Assembly (NCBI RefSeq): GCF_020184175.1
Contig: NC_065531.1
Location: 50,241,213 to 50,305,212 of the forward strand
Direction of reading: 5' to 3'
Length of the DNA stretch: 64,000 nucleotides
DNA from: Aphis gossypii
Lineage: Eukaryota > Arthropoda > Insecta > Hemiptera > Aphididae
Shown: positions 27,489 to 40,348 of the stretch, piece by piece
Layout: every line of letters begins with the position of its first letter
How positions within the stretch are numbered: position 1 is the stretch's first letter
The notes under the pieces: model-generated
The model's input: only the letters and a program-made list of their open reading frames with translations
Told to the model about the DNA's origin: nothing
Database searches by the model: none
Translations under genes and position numbers: made by a program

Positions 27489-27494
27489 TTTATT
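27489..27494 (-). terminator. AATAAA polyadenylation signal, proximal
   Basis: An exact AATAAA on the minus strand lies about 290 nt beyond the TAA stop at 27780-27782, giving a short 3' UTR. It is the first exact hexamer I see after the stop, in AT-rich sequence where chance matches are common. Confidence 0.45.
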
Positions 27495-27779
27495 ATTTGC
27501 CATTTTTATAGAATCGAATCGCCCCACAACCAATGATTGATCAGATGTTGATCAGACATTGAGATGTATGAAGTGCATAACAGTAACATACGTATTAACG
27601 TAAGTGAATTTGAGCAATTATTTTTTGGTAATGTATATACTACGCCCTATTGCCCGACAGGCGGTCAACGTGACCGGTTAAATCTATTGGTAACACGACG
27701 ACGACTGACGTTAAATAACACAAGTAAACTTTGTATATGGTACAACGAATGTAAGGGGAAGGGGGAGTGCCTACCACAG

Positions 27780-29594
27780 TTAATCGACCACTTGAACAGT
27801 GGCGTAGGCGCTGAACGTGACCTTTTTGGGTTCGTCGTAGGTATGCTGATAGAGTTGGCTCTTGTTGTTGTTCTTCTTGATCACCGACTTGAGGTGTCCG
27901 CCGTTCTTGGCCTGTTGTCTCTGTTGCTGCTGCTGCTGCTGGAGCTGCTGCTGGTAGAGCTGGTGCTGTTGCTGCTGTTGCTGGTATTTGCCGTGTTGAT
28001 GGTGGTGTTGATGGCTGAAGTATTGATAGAAGTTGGCAGTGACAGATTCGCCGACGCTGTTGCGTCGCCGGAAAGTCACGGGCTGCAGGTCCTGGAGCGG
28101 GGGTGACTGATTGCCGGAAGTTATCTCGCGAAGTTTGCCGAAGAAACGGTTGCCGAACGACGACGGCTGCTGTTGCTCGACGTTCGGGTACCGACTAAAT
28201 GCCACCGGTGGAGGGTGCGATGGCTGTACAGCAGTCAGCTGCAAAGGATGCTGTTGCCGGCGACCCGGTCCCGTACTCCTGCTCCTAGTCCGACTGTTGC
28301 TGGACCGTCTGTGTTGTTCGTACCGGCCGTCCAACCTGTCGTAATCTGCCGTCGACCACAGCCGGTCCGAGACGACGGTCGTCGGCGACGGTCCGGTGGT
28401 CGCCTTGGCCTGCGACTCCTGCAGACCGGACTTCCTTTCCGGTTCCGGGCTGGCCGGTGGCACCACGGCGCTGTGGTTGACGTTGACCCTGATAAACTGA
28501 CCCCTGACCACCTTTTGTTGCCGCCTATAGTCTTCATTGCTTCCGTCACTGCCGTCTGATTTCACCTTGTACTTCCTCCTTTCCGGTCGCTGCGGAGGCG
28601 GCTCGACGCCACCGTCGCCGCTGCCGCCGTCGTCTCGGTCACGGTCGTCCTCGTCTCCGAACAATCGGTCTTTGGCCGTCGGTCTCGGCGATTCAGGTGT
28701 GCTTATGCTTATGATAGACGAGTCCCTGGTGGCTGAGTTGGCCGCTGCCGCCGCCACTACGGGTCCCGCCGTGACTTCGATGTGCGTCACCCCGTCGGTG
28801 TCGGTCCGCTGCACCAGGTTGAAGCGGTTCACTTCGGGCATCGCCGTAAGCGCGACGTGGCCGTTCGTGGCACCGCTGACTACGCCGCTGCCGGTCTTGC
28901 GCCTCTGCGACGACAGCGGTCCGCCATTTGCGTGGCCTGATGCCCAAGGCTTGGGTTCCAGCTTCAAGCGCCTGCTGTGCTCTTGGTAAGCCCGGCACAC
29001 GTCCTGCAGCCGGTTGTCCCGGCTCCGGACTACGATGGCTTCCAGGCCCGCGGATGGCGTCCTCCTGGTCTTGATCACCCATACCGCGATGCCGGGCAGC
29101 GCGGCCGCGTCCGTGTGACAGAACGCCACGTCGGTCAGTCCATACGCCTCGCGACCGGACCCGTCGGTCGGCTCGACGGCGATCGCGACTGGCGGCTGTC
29201 CGCCTCTCAGCGAAGCGGCGTCCGCGTCATCGCTGTCTTCGGAAACGCCACTGCTGTTGGCGCTGTCCGACGACGCACCAGCCGCAGCCGACACGGCGGC
29301 CAACGTTCCCGTTTTCCTCTTGGCAGGATCATCGTACGAGCCCAGGGACGCCAAGTCCTCGTCCGACTCGAAACCCTCGTCGTCCGGCCTCTTCCTCTGG
29401 TACGGCACGATCTCCAGACCGGCGTCCCGGCTGCACGATACCGTGCAACGTCGTCCCGGCAACCGTCCGCGCTGTTGCTGCTTCTTGCACAGCTGTCTGA
29501 CCAGCGTGGCCAGGCTGTCCGAGTCGGCGGATCCTTGAACGGGTCCCCGACCCAGCAGCTCGCAGTCGGCCGTAGTCGTTGTTGTCGCGCTCAT
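27780..29594 (-). CDS. PTB/PID-like adaptor protein with long disordered, His/Gln-rich C-terminal region (about 604 aa, last exon)
   Basis: Main coding exon of the window. It is GC-rich and free of stops, inside AT-rich DNA. The start chosen is the ATG at 29592-29594, because a splice acceptor (TTTCGTTTCAG) ends at 29601 on the minus strand; the in-frame ATG eight codons earlier (29618) would lie inside that intron. Position -3 is A, a fair Kozak context. Residues below count from this Met. About 11-66 read as the first part of a PTB fold (CELLGRGPVQG strand, helix DSLATLVRQLCKK, strand CTVSCSRDAGLEIVPY). About 67-149 is an acidic, Ser/Ala-rich insert (EGFESDEDL). About 152-213 is the second half (GLTDVAFCHTD, GIAVWVIKTR, LEAIVVRSRD, then the C-terminal helix LQDVCRAYQEHSRR). 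The rest is disordered, with SP/TP sites, RRRNS near 509-513, a His/Gln tract at 528-562 and the tail KKVTFSAYATVQVVD. PTB proteins are usually cytoplasmic adaptors that bind NPxY-type peptides or lipids. The domain call rests on pattern reading, not a search. No signal peptide or membrane segment is seen. I do not recognise the specific orthologue. Confidence 0.85.
   Translation of the reverse strand: MSATTTTTADCELLGRGPVQGSADSDSLATLVRQLCKKQQQRGRLPGRRCTVSCSRDAGLEIVPYQRKRPDDEGFESDEDLASLGSYDDPAKRKTGTLAAVSAAAGASSDSANSSGVSEDSDDADAASLRGGQPPVAIAVEPTDGSGREAYGLTDVAFCHTDAAALPGIAVWVIKTRRTPSAGLEAIVVRSRDNRLQDVCRAYQEHSRRLKLEPKPWASGHANGGPLSSQRRKTGSGVVSGATNGHVALTAMPEVNRFNLVQRTDTDGVTHIEVTAGPVVAAAAANSATRDSSIISISTPESPRPTAKDRLFGDEDDRDRDDGGSGDGGVEPPPQRPERRKYKVKSDGSDGSNEDYRRQQKVVRGQFIRVNVNHSAVVPPASPEPERKSGLQESQAKATTGPSPTTVVSDRLWSTADYDRLDGRYEQHRRSSNSRTRSRSTGPGRRQQHPLQLTAVQPSHPPPVAFSRYPNVEQQQPSSFGNRFFGKLREITSGNQSPPLQDLQPVTFRRRNSVGESVTANFYQYFSHQHHHQHGKYQQQQQQHQLYQQQLQQQQQQQRQQAKNGGHLKSVIKKNNNKSQLYQHTYDEPKKVTFSAYATVQVVD
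27909..28013 (-). repeat. CAG/CAA-encoded His/Gln-rich tract
   Basis: This in-frame low-complexity tract encodes a His-rich start (HQHHHQHGKY) followed by glutamine runs broken by single His, Leu, Tyr and Arg residues. On the plus strand it reads as interrupted CTG/TTG repeats. Such tracts commonly vary in length between individuals and are often flexible or weakly coiled-coil forming; here it separates the RRRNS-containing segment from the C-terminal tail. Confidence 0.85.
28956..29564 (-). other. PTB/PID-like domain region interrupted by an ~80-residue acidic insert
   Basis: This segment holds strand and helix patterns in the order expected for a PTB domain: a first strand with LLGRGPVQG in the place of the usual YLG-x-x-x-V-x-x-G, an amphipathic helix, a strand ending in a G-L-x-I-V motif, the D-V-A-F-C-x-x-D strand, a strand resembling the F-A-W-V segment of other PTB proteins, a further strand and a long final helix. 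The insert between the two halves (about 29148-29396) is rich in Asp, Glu, Ser and Ala and probably forms a flexible loop. The second half is the more convincing match. Confidence 0.6.
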
Positions 29595-29600
29595 CGTCAC

Positions 29601-29612
29601 CTGAAACGAAAA
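29601..29612 (-). other. Splice acceptor in front of the PTB-like coding exon
   Basis: Read on the minus strand, a T-rich stretch TTTTCGTTTCAG precedes GTGACGATG, with the exon beginning at 29600. The tract and CAG match a spliceosomal 3' splice site. It implies at least one upstream exon. The exon opens in frame with the coding sequence (GTG ACG ATG), so either the upstream exon is 5' UTR and translation begins at 29594, or the protein continues upstream. Confidence 0.7.
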
Positions 29613-32600
29613 TTTCATTGATTTTTAATTTTCAAACAATTACAGATTTATAGAAAATATGTATTATCCGTAATTCAAACAAAATCATATCGCAGTAATT
29701 TAAAATAAACATTTTTTTTTAAACTTATCCTTGATATAATTATACCTACATAATATACCGAGTGATAACATATATTAAAAATTGTTTTATTTTGGCTATA
29801 AATTATACAATAACATATTTTAAAAATAATTAATAAATTTTGAACAATGAGTGTTGTTCGATTAAAGAATTACCTTGTATTATATATTTATTTTTAATAT
29901 TATTTCACTTGTTTTTCGAGTGAATTAATTATCATTCTTATTTTTACCTCTGAAGTTAATATTTAGTAGAAAATGTAATGAAATGGATATCAAATTATTT
30001 ATTCTGAATAGAATGAAATATAAGGAAATTGTTTTTGATACATTATTTTTATCTATCATCAAGCATTTTTTATGGTTGACCGATATAACTATTGATTATT
30101 ATACATTTAATCGCTGCACAATTTTAGATGCGTACTAGACGATTTGAAGTTTATTTCTAGTGACTAGTTTTCAATACCGAAACACGTCAGTTGTAATTTC
30201 CTTAAGAATTAATGTATTTTATTAAAATTTTAAAATTCGAACACTGATAATATTTGAAAAATATGATTCAGATATTATTTGTTGGCAGTGACAATAAGTT
30301 GGTCTTGTAGTCGACACCTGCGTACCTAATGTTAATTTGATGAAGACTTATGTTTGGTATAATTAATTTTAAGCGGTTTAGGTGTATTCTATAGTCGGTA
30401 ATAATAAAAGAGAATGTGTCATTGGGCAGAGAATATATGTAAATAACCTTCGGGTGGTGATTGATCGGTAAGAAAGTGCCCCACCAGCGAATAGAACCGT
30501 GAAACGTACAACGACCCACAGATAACCGTTTGTTTTGTCGGGAGGGGTTCTCCTTGTATCTGCGAAGGGTATAGAAACTGGAAACTGGCACTGTTTTCCA
30601 GTGACCCAGAACAGCATAGAGTAATTTGTTAGAAATGTATACTGACAGTGGTTTCTACTAATTTAAACATTTTTCAAATTCCCTGTGTTGCACTTTAAAT
30701 CATTATGGCCAATAGATGAGTTGTACGTATAATTTATGAGTACACGGGTTTGAAATGAACGAGTAATGTGTATGAAGTATTATGATTTAAAATGCAGAAG
30801 AAAAACAACTTCTACTAATAAATGCTTTAAATGTATTAAATGGTTTCTTAAATTAAATAAATAATTGAGTAAACGGTCTTTTATTGACCTATAATATGGA
30901 TTTAAATTCAGTTTTAGTTTTAATACATAAAATATTTTAGTATTATTTTTAATGAAAATATTTGCAAGATAATCGATTTCTATAATATATATACATTTTT
31001 AATTGAATACTTAAATCTTAAGTAACTCTTAAGTAATTTCATAATACACTTTATGTTTTTAAGGACAAGGAGTCATATAAATTGAAACAAAAACAATCGA
31101 AGTAAAAAACATGACAAATAACAACTCAAATTTTACAATAAACACAACACCAATGAAACCTTTATTTATAATAAAAAGTATGTCTGATTTTCATACAATT
31201 GCGTTTGTGTTTACCTGCTGTAATTGCTAAAATAATGAAAATGATACTGATATACACTTACATCATGTAATGAATATATTTTTTTTCAAATTTAAACGAA
31301 CTTATAGTTTTTTATATTTATAGATTCATTTTAATGTATATTATTCGTGTATTGACATAGTTTATAGACGTATGAACGATATGCGTTGCATCGCTGCAAA
31401 TCATCGGACGAATAGGTACTTATCGGTAATAGTCACGTTTGAAAATAGATCACATTATATCTTGCAGACAGTTAGTCGGACCTGGATCAAAGCAACGGTA
31501 TTGACTAGGACGTAGTAAATCCATTAAGTCTCCATACACGGCAATAACAGCATTTCGATGATAGGTCACAAACACGAGTAAACATCGCGGTGGTAATCCA
31601 TTTCGGTATTCGCGTACACTGTACATCTTCCTTTCCGGTTGACATTTTTATTTGTATTAGTCGAACAATTCTTTTCTGTTTGTTCAATGGATTAAAGAAA
31701 AAAAAACGTGTTTCGAAATACTTGTTGACCAGACGACAATTTAATTACAGTTTAGACTGGAAAACTGGAACGTTATGTAACGCCGTTACAAAAAATAAAA
31801 TAATAATGCATGAATCTACCTACCATAATTCTCTCTCTGTTTTACTGTGTCACTCTTTCTCTCTTTCTATGACCGTTTATTTGTAGGTGTGACCAAAAGT
31901 AAGCCATCGGTTTTTTTTTTTATCGAGAAACATATTAAATTATACACGTTAACTCGACTGCAGACGACGTCCACAATTGTATTTTCGTATAATATTATAT
32001 ATTCAATTGTTTCACGTTTAATACGTTCGTTCAAGTCTCTGGTCAATATATTTATACACTCGTTATACCTACCGAATTTATAAAAACCTGACGGCATTTG
32101 TATTGTGAGATTTGTTTTCTAGATATTCTAATTAATGTATGCTTTTGTTCTCGTTTTATTTTCTAAGGAAACTCTTTACTAATACCACGACGAAGAACTC
32201 AACAATGACTTAAAGGTGCGTAAAAGACCCTATAATATAGATCTAAGCATTTCGTTTTCGATACCTAACACTTAGGAATGCCAAGGGGAGTCCTCAACTA
32301 TTTGCGTGTGAAAAAATGGAGAAAGTCTTACGAACGTACGGTGTGCCCACTGCAGTGTGCAGACAAAAATGTATCAGCCGCAGGTTTCCATTAGCAAACA
32401 ATACACGCTTTTAGGGCCTTGATAAGTAGTTTTTTGTGGTGTTCATGGTCCGGTGTGTATTTAAAAGTACGACGAGTGTAGAAATATTTAATATAAATAT
32501 TTTACTAAATCGTGAATTTGAAGTGAATCTTATCGTCCGTCTAAAGATCGTTTATCAATTATATATTATATAGTACGTATTATACATTTTAAAACGATTT

Positions 32601-35600
32601 CTCCATCGGAAGGAAGGAGGAAATCGGACCGTAGTCAACTGACGTACTAACGCTCACTGATGCGGTAGAGGTCAAAAGATACATCATCAAACAAAACGAT
32701 CCAGAAGGAATCACGTACCGATTGTTCAAAACCCAACATCGTTTGTCAATAACGCGCATTATAACGATTCATTTCGGGACACCGATGGAGGTCGTACGCT
32801 ACTTTTAAAGATAACGCTCGTGATCACATTTTAATCGGTTATCACTGTTTATTTAACGATAAATGTTGGCATGGAATCGTAATCTTCCATTCTTTAGCAG
32901 GTCTCTTCGGAATATTAAGAACGATCGAAATCAGTCAAACCAGATTAAGAACATTCCTCGTTTCAAATACGCGTGTATATCTATGATATATATGTACTTA
33001 TATAGGTATATTGAATAAATAAAAAAAAAAACTGTCGGTGGAAAATTGTAATTTATCGACCGATAACATTTTAACTGCACCATAAACCGATCGTTAGCCG
33101 TGGAGTACAATTTGTATAAAACCGAACGCTCATACATAATATTATAATGCACACTGCACAGAGTTCGCAACAATTTCAAGTGTTAGTGTATATGTATAGT
33201 ATAAAATGAGGTTTTAAAATACATCGATACACAGTGAGATTATTGATATTATACCACGCATATCATTATATTAATATTATTCCCATACCTGATGAACTTA
33301 AATATATATATACTTATATGGGTTTAATATAATACAAAGAATTATGGTGAATGTAAACAAATTCGAAAACATCGACTGAATAAGTTCCGTGGCAATCGAA
33401 TTTTACCGACTACAATAAACCTATACATAATATAATATTATATTTATTATGCTAAACGATTCTTAAACATATAAATAATAATAATATTGTTCGTTTTTCA
33501 CGAAATCACTTTCGTCGTCGCTTGTTATATCGACCACCTATTATAAACTGTATTAAGTCGACGTGATTGCGACACGGCTAAATCTTCTTCTCGCGTACAT
33601 ACTTCTTGCGTCGTGATCCATCCGCTTTCATCGTGTCATCGACGAAATATATGTCTTCAGAATGACGTAGTTTTTCAACACGTAACGGCTGCGTTCTCGT
33701 TTTATTTCATTATTATATTTTTTTTTTTCACTTTTATTATTTTAAGTAATAAATGACCCGTGAACACTGCAGTGCTCACGAAATCGTCACACACATATAG
33801 TTCGAAGGTTCTTAAATTGCTCTTATTTAATTTTTAATTTTTTTTTTCGAGCGATATGCTCACAAACGCTCTATAAATGGCTTACGTGTGTTGTAATTTC
33901 GTCGCCATATACAAACACGCGTAATTAGCCGTAATTGTTCATCGCCCACCATGTTACGCCATCTGAATAATAATTATACACCGTAAACCTGCAGTACAGA
34001 TTCTAGACGGTCCGTAATAGTATCACCAGAATCGGGTCGATATGACAGATCGATTGTGTAGAACCCGTGTTAATTATAACGTACTGTACAACTATCGCGT
34101 GTTATGTTCGATGTTTTGCCAAAGATTTAAAAACAATAATTTGTTTATATCGTGACGACGTCATAACAGTCGTCTCGTAACGATGACACAATTTCTGTAC
34201 ACATAGGTACGACAACATAATATAGGTTTCTAACATTTATGTCATTTTCTTCGATATTTTTAAGGCGTTAATCATTGAAAAATAAAATATTTCGCACTAA
34301 ACGAGATATAAAATAAACACGTATGCGAAATAACGAACGTTTTTAGGAACTCGCGCTTAACGATCATCTGCAGCGTAAACAATATTTAACAATAGATTTT
34401 ATTAGCCGGCTGAAGATTTTAAAAGTATACGAGTGAAGTAGTTTAAGAATGAAGTGTGAATTGTATGAAAAGCAATAGAAAGTGTTAAGAGAAATACATA
34501 CAAATAACCATTTAAGCCCACACATCAGTTAACCTGTCGCCAGGGATTCGTCAGAATTGTGAAATTTGCGTAATCCCGTGCATATATTTTATATTAACCG
34601 CCTCCGGCTTTTATACATATAACTTTTTACATTTGACTGTAAACGAAAATCTGGGTTTTTTGTGTTTAATATTCATAATGTATATTTTATTATTTTACGG
34701 ATTCAATCATAAAAATTTATGAAATATATCATATTATATTATCAAGAATATAATAGCTATAAAATACTCCAAGTTTTATTGTTGGTCATATATAAAAAAA
34801 TATTGTTAGGAAATATTTTTGATTCGAATACATCACTTTAAGCATATTTGTAACAACGAATTTAATTAAATATATAAGAACTATTTATTCAGTATTGAAA
34901 AATACTTACATATATTGTATTGGATTGTCTTTGGACACTTGCCATAGGGTCACATCTAATATTCTACCACGTAATGTTAATAACACATAAAATATTTAGA
35001 CGTGTTCATTGAATAATATTATATCATATTATACACTACGTTTTTTTTTTTTTATTTCGTTATGTAATTTTTTTCATCTTGATTATTATATTTTATTATT
35101 TTTTAAATTATGTTTCTGGAACGATTTTTCAGTCATAATAATAATAAAAAAAGTTATATATTATTATAATATTTTAGGTGATATATTTCAGACATTTAAT
35201 TTTCCTTATGAAATACTTTATTAAGTATAATCTCATTTGCAGAAGTAAATTTGATCTATAGGCATCCCTAATTTCGATTAGTTATATAATTTCGGCGAGC
35301 CTAACGATTGTCGTCTAGTCTCTAGACAAGCTCAAATATAGAATTACGACTAGATATCAGATTTTCTCCATCTACTGCAATGTCTACTATTATTATTTAT
35401 ATTTTTCAGTTGGTGCACGAAACACCTAGTGCACTTGAAAAGTGCACTGTAGTACATTTGTCGAGTACAGTTTAAGTACGGTACTAAATAAATATTGCAC
35501 TTACTCAAAATATTTGTTTATAGATAGTTATGTTTAAATCGTAAAGAGAAAACAATATGCATTTTTTGCAGTATGGATAAAAATTAGAAATATGCGTACG

Positions 35601-36039
35601 TTGTGAAAGTTCGGCATACTTATAACTACTGCGGCGACGGCGCCGTGACTGTAAATACATATTTTACGATCGAAACGATACTGAGCTTTTTTTCACCTTT
35701 GCGGACTACCGGCAAAGCCGACAATATTAAACGTATCGGTTTTTTTTTTAGACGGCCGTTATCGTCGGCTGCATCTAAGGCGTTGCGAGCGTGTACTTGT
35801 AGTGTAAAATATATTCTGTAAATACTATAACTTTATCCAAACACAATACTTTACTCGCCGCGTACGATCGTATTTTCTATAGCAATATCATTGTGAATAT
35901 AATATAACACGAGCACCTATAGCCGTTGTACAAAACGGGCTGCGTGTCGAGAGCATACACGCATATTAAATTATTACGTAAGAGCAATAGGAAACGATTC
36001 TACTTGGACCGGAAACAATAATACCATCATTATACTATA

Positions 36040-36230
36040 CAGGTGTAATCGTCTTCGTCGTCGTCGTCCAAGTCGTTTGGGAATCTTAACCTACAGCAAA
36101 CGTTTCCGGAGCGATTCGTGCAGTGTACGGCGGCGTATCAATCATCCGTCGCCGAATGATTCGTCGAACGCGACCTTGAACCAGTTTCACGGTCGGCGAT
36201 CATTGTTCCTTCCCCTCTATACACGCACAT
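36040..36230. promoter_or_regulatory. CpG-rich patch with (TCG)n run
   Basis: CpG-dense sequence including a short TCG repeat at about 36055-36067 and the GC-rich stretch near 36125-36190, inside the presumed long intron. Possible regulatory element; no coding signal. Confidence 0.2.
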
Positions 36231-36651
36231 ACGTTAGTTAGGGTTTATCAAATTCTTTACCTCTATAATGACGTTTAACGTTTTTACACACGAATTATAT
36301 CCAAATACATAATATATATATATATGTAATCGATACGTTCGACGGTGGTGAATCAAAAAATGTGCGATCGAAAAAACGACGATTAACACCGGAAAAATCT
36401 TCAGCTTCCCGTCACAGATTCGGATTTTTATCGTTACGAGACAACTCGTACACAGTATGTCGAGTATTATCAGCTCTCCTCAGATTCCATTATCGTCATT
36501 ATACTACACTATATATTATTATGTATTATATTAAAGCACGATATCGGCCGGCACATGCACTTTCTAAACGACGTGTGTTTATATACATATATTACAGACC
36601 CGAGTTAACGAAATAACGTCATTAAAATCACATTTGTGCCGACGATGTGGT

Positions 36652-36652
36652 G

Positions 36653-36680
<28 letters not shown>
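36652..36680. repeat. (TTA)n microsatellite
   Basis: About nine or ten uninterrupted TTA units. Confidence 0.9.
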
Positions 36681-36683
<3 letters not shown>

Positions 36684-37021
36684 GGTAGCCGTAGAGTGCA
36701 GGTATATGTCTGTTGCAGTGAAGACAGTCACGGTTGTCGAATTTCCAGCTCAAATAACGTCACATAGTCACAATGTCCGGCTTACTGTCGGACCCCAACC
36801 ATATTATTGTATAACAGGTCGACTGCAATTTATAGAGAAATATTAAAGTGCAGTCATATGCAAATCCGAAGTCAGAAATCCCGATTTATTATCACACACT
36901 CCGATTATGGGTTGGATGATCGAATGCAAAGTGTCATAGATCGTCCGTTAAGATTATTTTTAAAAGTGACACATCAAAACGCTGAATTTTTTCTGCGACA
37001 GTAACAGTCGACGGGTTTGTA

Positions 37022-37038
37022 TGTGTGTGTGTGTGTGT
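37022..37038. repeat. (TG)n microsatellite
   Basis: About eight TG dinucleotides. Confidence 0.9.
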
Positions 37039-40000
37039 CCATAATGTCCATTCGTGCATCAAGAGAGATAATATAATTCCTTTTGTTGAGAGAGAAAGGC
37101 AGCTATTATAGCAAATCTATAACCATAAATAAAATATATGCGATATACAACTGTGGAAATGTATAATTATAATTTTAATAATACTTTTGTTTTTGGTTGT
37201 ATCCGTGTTGATTGTTCGTATTATGTGTGATAGATTTTGAACATTGACTATTCCAATATTTGAGTTACATTATATATGTTACCTTTTGAAATTATTTAAT
37301 TTTCTGTCACGGCAATCGTTGAGGACTTGTATAATTTACAATATATCCATGTAGTATTTAATATATGTGAATATAGTTGAAATTCTCCGAACATTTGTGT
37401 AAGGTGCTACTCACTTCCTCGCCATCACCGTTACCTGCACCCATAATTTTGGCCCAAGTCGGTCAGCTGCATGTCATTCACTATACGTATAGAAGGCGTT
37501 TCGAAGCTGTGCGGACAAAAGCTGCCATACGCAGTCTTGAATCCATTAAAACATTTGTCGAAAAAACAAACAAAGTGCTCGCTGCACAATATATATGTGT
37601 ATCATGTACGTTTTATAAATGCATCTAAAATTATCCTGTATTGTGTTCGTGTGAAACGAAATACCACTTGTTCAAACAAACACTGCACGTGATGCATTTT
37701 TCTAGACAATGTTTGAACAGCGAAGACATCGGGTGTAAAATAAATTTAAATGCGTAGCAGTTGTGCGTTATTGAAACCGTACTATCGTCTTTATGTTTTT
37801 TAAAGACGTAATAATTGTACCGACATTGGTAATATCGTGTTAATCGTTAGACACCCAATATCCGTCGTTATGACGCATCAAAATAATATATTATAATAAT
37901 ACGATTATTTGTATGAAAAGAACACATAATTCAATATCGCACAGATATTAGATACACGATAGCATTTGTAAATTGTTATCGTATTAAATTCGCCAGTGAA
38001 TGCAGCGCGCGTACAGCGCATTATATATATAAAACGACCTACTTATAAGCGATATTGTGTGTCTGACAAGCGTTTTCGCGGTAAAGCGAATATCCAGTAG
38101 CTTCTGTGACTATACTGTAATAACATACTATGATATACTATAATATTACCTACATTTTCGTTTTGTGCAAATCGTTAGAACAATGCTCGACAATGAAAAT
38201 TCTGAATTATTCATCAAATTATAGCTAACATAAGTATTAACACTACAATAATTTGCAAGCAGTTAACGCAGTTTTACTTACTGTTTTATTTTGTGAAATT
38301 ACTATATTATTATTAAATTCACATGATGTTATCGGTGGCATTAAAAAACTCGTGTTCGAGTGATACGCCCATGATACATCACACAATAGAATATTCTTAG
38401 TAGGTAAAAAAATAGTAATAATTCAAAAATAATATGTATAGAATTGCTGCAAACAATACATTTTTTATCGTATTAGTTAACAAGATAATGACGAATTTGA
38501 GCCGAGAATAATAGTTTCGCTTGTTAAAACAATAAACAATAAAATAATAATCATACAACTATCTAAACTACGTTTTATGTCATATTTTGTTGGATAGTAC
38601 TGTACAATATTATACACAGTGAAAAAATGAACCTTAGGAGAATCCGTATTGGCGAGTCACTTGTTTTTCGACGTCTAATTCGATGGCAGAAAGTTAAAGC
38701 AGGAATGTACATCGTGTGTCCAGCATGTATGAAAGATTATATAAAATTCTATAATGCATTTTACGTTTTCGGACGTTTCACTGTAATCCACTATGAAACA
38801 TTGATCTAGAAACGTTTTTGATTCATTTGTAACGCAGACAACAAATGCATTGTACGTGTAATGAACAGACAATATAATATGTGATGACTAGGTCCGTCTG
38901 GTCTGGGTTTCGTATGTGATGTTTGTCGAATTCTTCGACATAATAAATCGTCTCCAAACGACTTTCCAAGATGAAATAAAAACACTAGTAACGATTGTAA
39001 TTTTGAACGTTTTGTTAATTTTAATTCGTTTTAATTCTATTAAGTTAAAAATATTTCGTGTAATACCTATTTAATATAAATTTACTGAATTCGGTATTTT
39101 GAAAATTAACTACTCTGTATTGAACTTTCGCTTTTTGGGCTAATGTAGACTTTTTCTAAAATATCTACCTGTAATCTGTATATACCTATACCTAATACGA
39201 TAGCTGACCGTTATAGTATAATATCGAAATATTGTTTGAAACTTATGATTTTCTTATAAGTTTTAAAAATAATATATTTATATATATATATCAACTATGT
39301 TGGATTTGAACGTTTGTAAGCTAATGTCCAATAGCATAATATTTTGTTATTAAATTATGATACACATGTATATGACATATTGTGGTATTGGTTAGAATAT
39401 TTTGCCACAATAGGAATAAACATTAATAACCACAAATAAAATTCAAGTTAAAATTCTAGTGCAATGAGCTACCAACCCCATAATTGGAAATAATATAAGT
39501 TAAATGTAGAATTGATTAAATTATTTCGATCTTCCAAACTATTTTGAAAATAATTTCCGACTATTTACAAACATTATATACTTATACGAATTTCAGACCG
39601 TTAGAAAATGGAATGACCATGCTTTTAACACCGTATACGGAATTATTCTAGAGGTATATTAAACGGTATTACCAGTATTTCCAGTAATACACAACGGTTT
39701 GCGGATGCAGACAAAAATCTACGAAGAGTTATTGAATACCGCTCGGGAATAAAGTATTGTTTCATTATAAAAGAAATTATAATTTGATTTTTATCCAGTC
39801 CTTAAAACTACTTTAGTTACTTAAATTATTCACCAAAAAAAGACGAAAACCTCAATAATTGTATGAAAAAGTTAGTTTTAAGTTAGTTTTTTGTTTTCAA
39901 TGTTTGACAAGAAAATATTTGCGATTTTTAGCAAATATTATACTTATATTTCATGAGGATATACTCATGGTTTTCTGAACATACAAATATTCAATTATTA

Positions 40001-40348
40001 TATCAAGATAAAAACCAATTAATCAAAATGTTTTAAATAACTTTTTACAAACGAGAATATTATAAATTATGCGTTGAATGTTGAATAAAATATTGTACTT
40101 TGATTGACATACTTGACGATAATAATCATAAAATATTCAAAGAATAATCAAATTATTATAAAAAATAAAAAATACTATACCAGTATTTTGTTCACATAAT
40201 AATATGTAACACGAATATAGTACAATTCAACTATACGCTATTTAATTATTATTATATTATTTACTTTGATTACTGACTGCACACTACAAACTAAAAACAA
40301 AACTGGGAAGGCATAACGATTTTTAGTTTACATGATGTTTGACGTTTT

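Noticed and set aside
29595..29618. Upstream in-frame ATG giving a 612-residue protein
   Set aside because: It lies within the T-rich tract and CAG of a splice acceptor, so it is probably intronic.
27564..29621. Several long open frames on the plus strand, and in other minus-strand frames, across the PTB gene (up to 214 aa)
   Set aside because: They are shadows of a GC-rich coding exon. Their peptides are low-complexity (Leu/Val runs opposite the Gln tract, Arg/Pro/Ser elsewhere) and show no domain.
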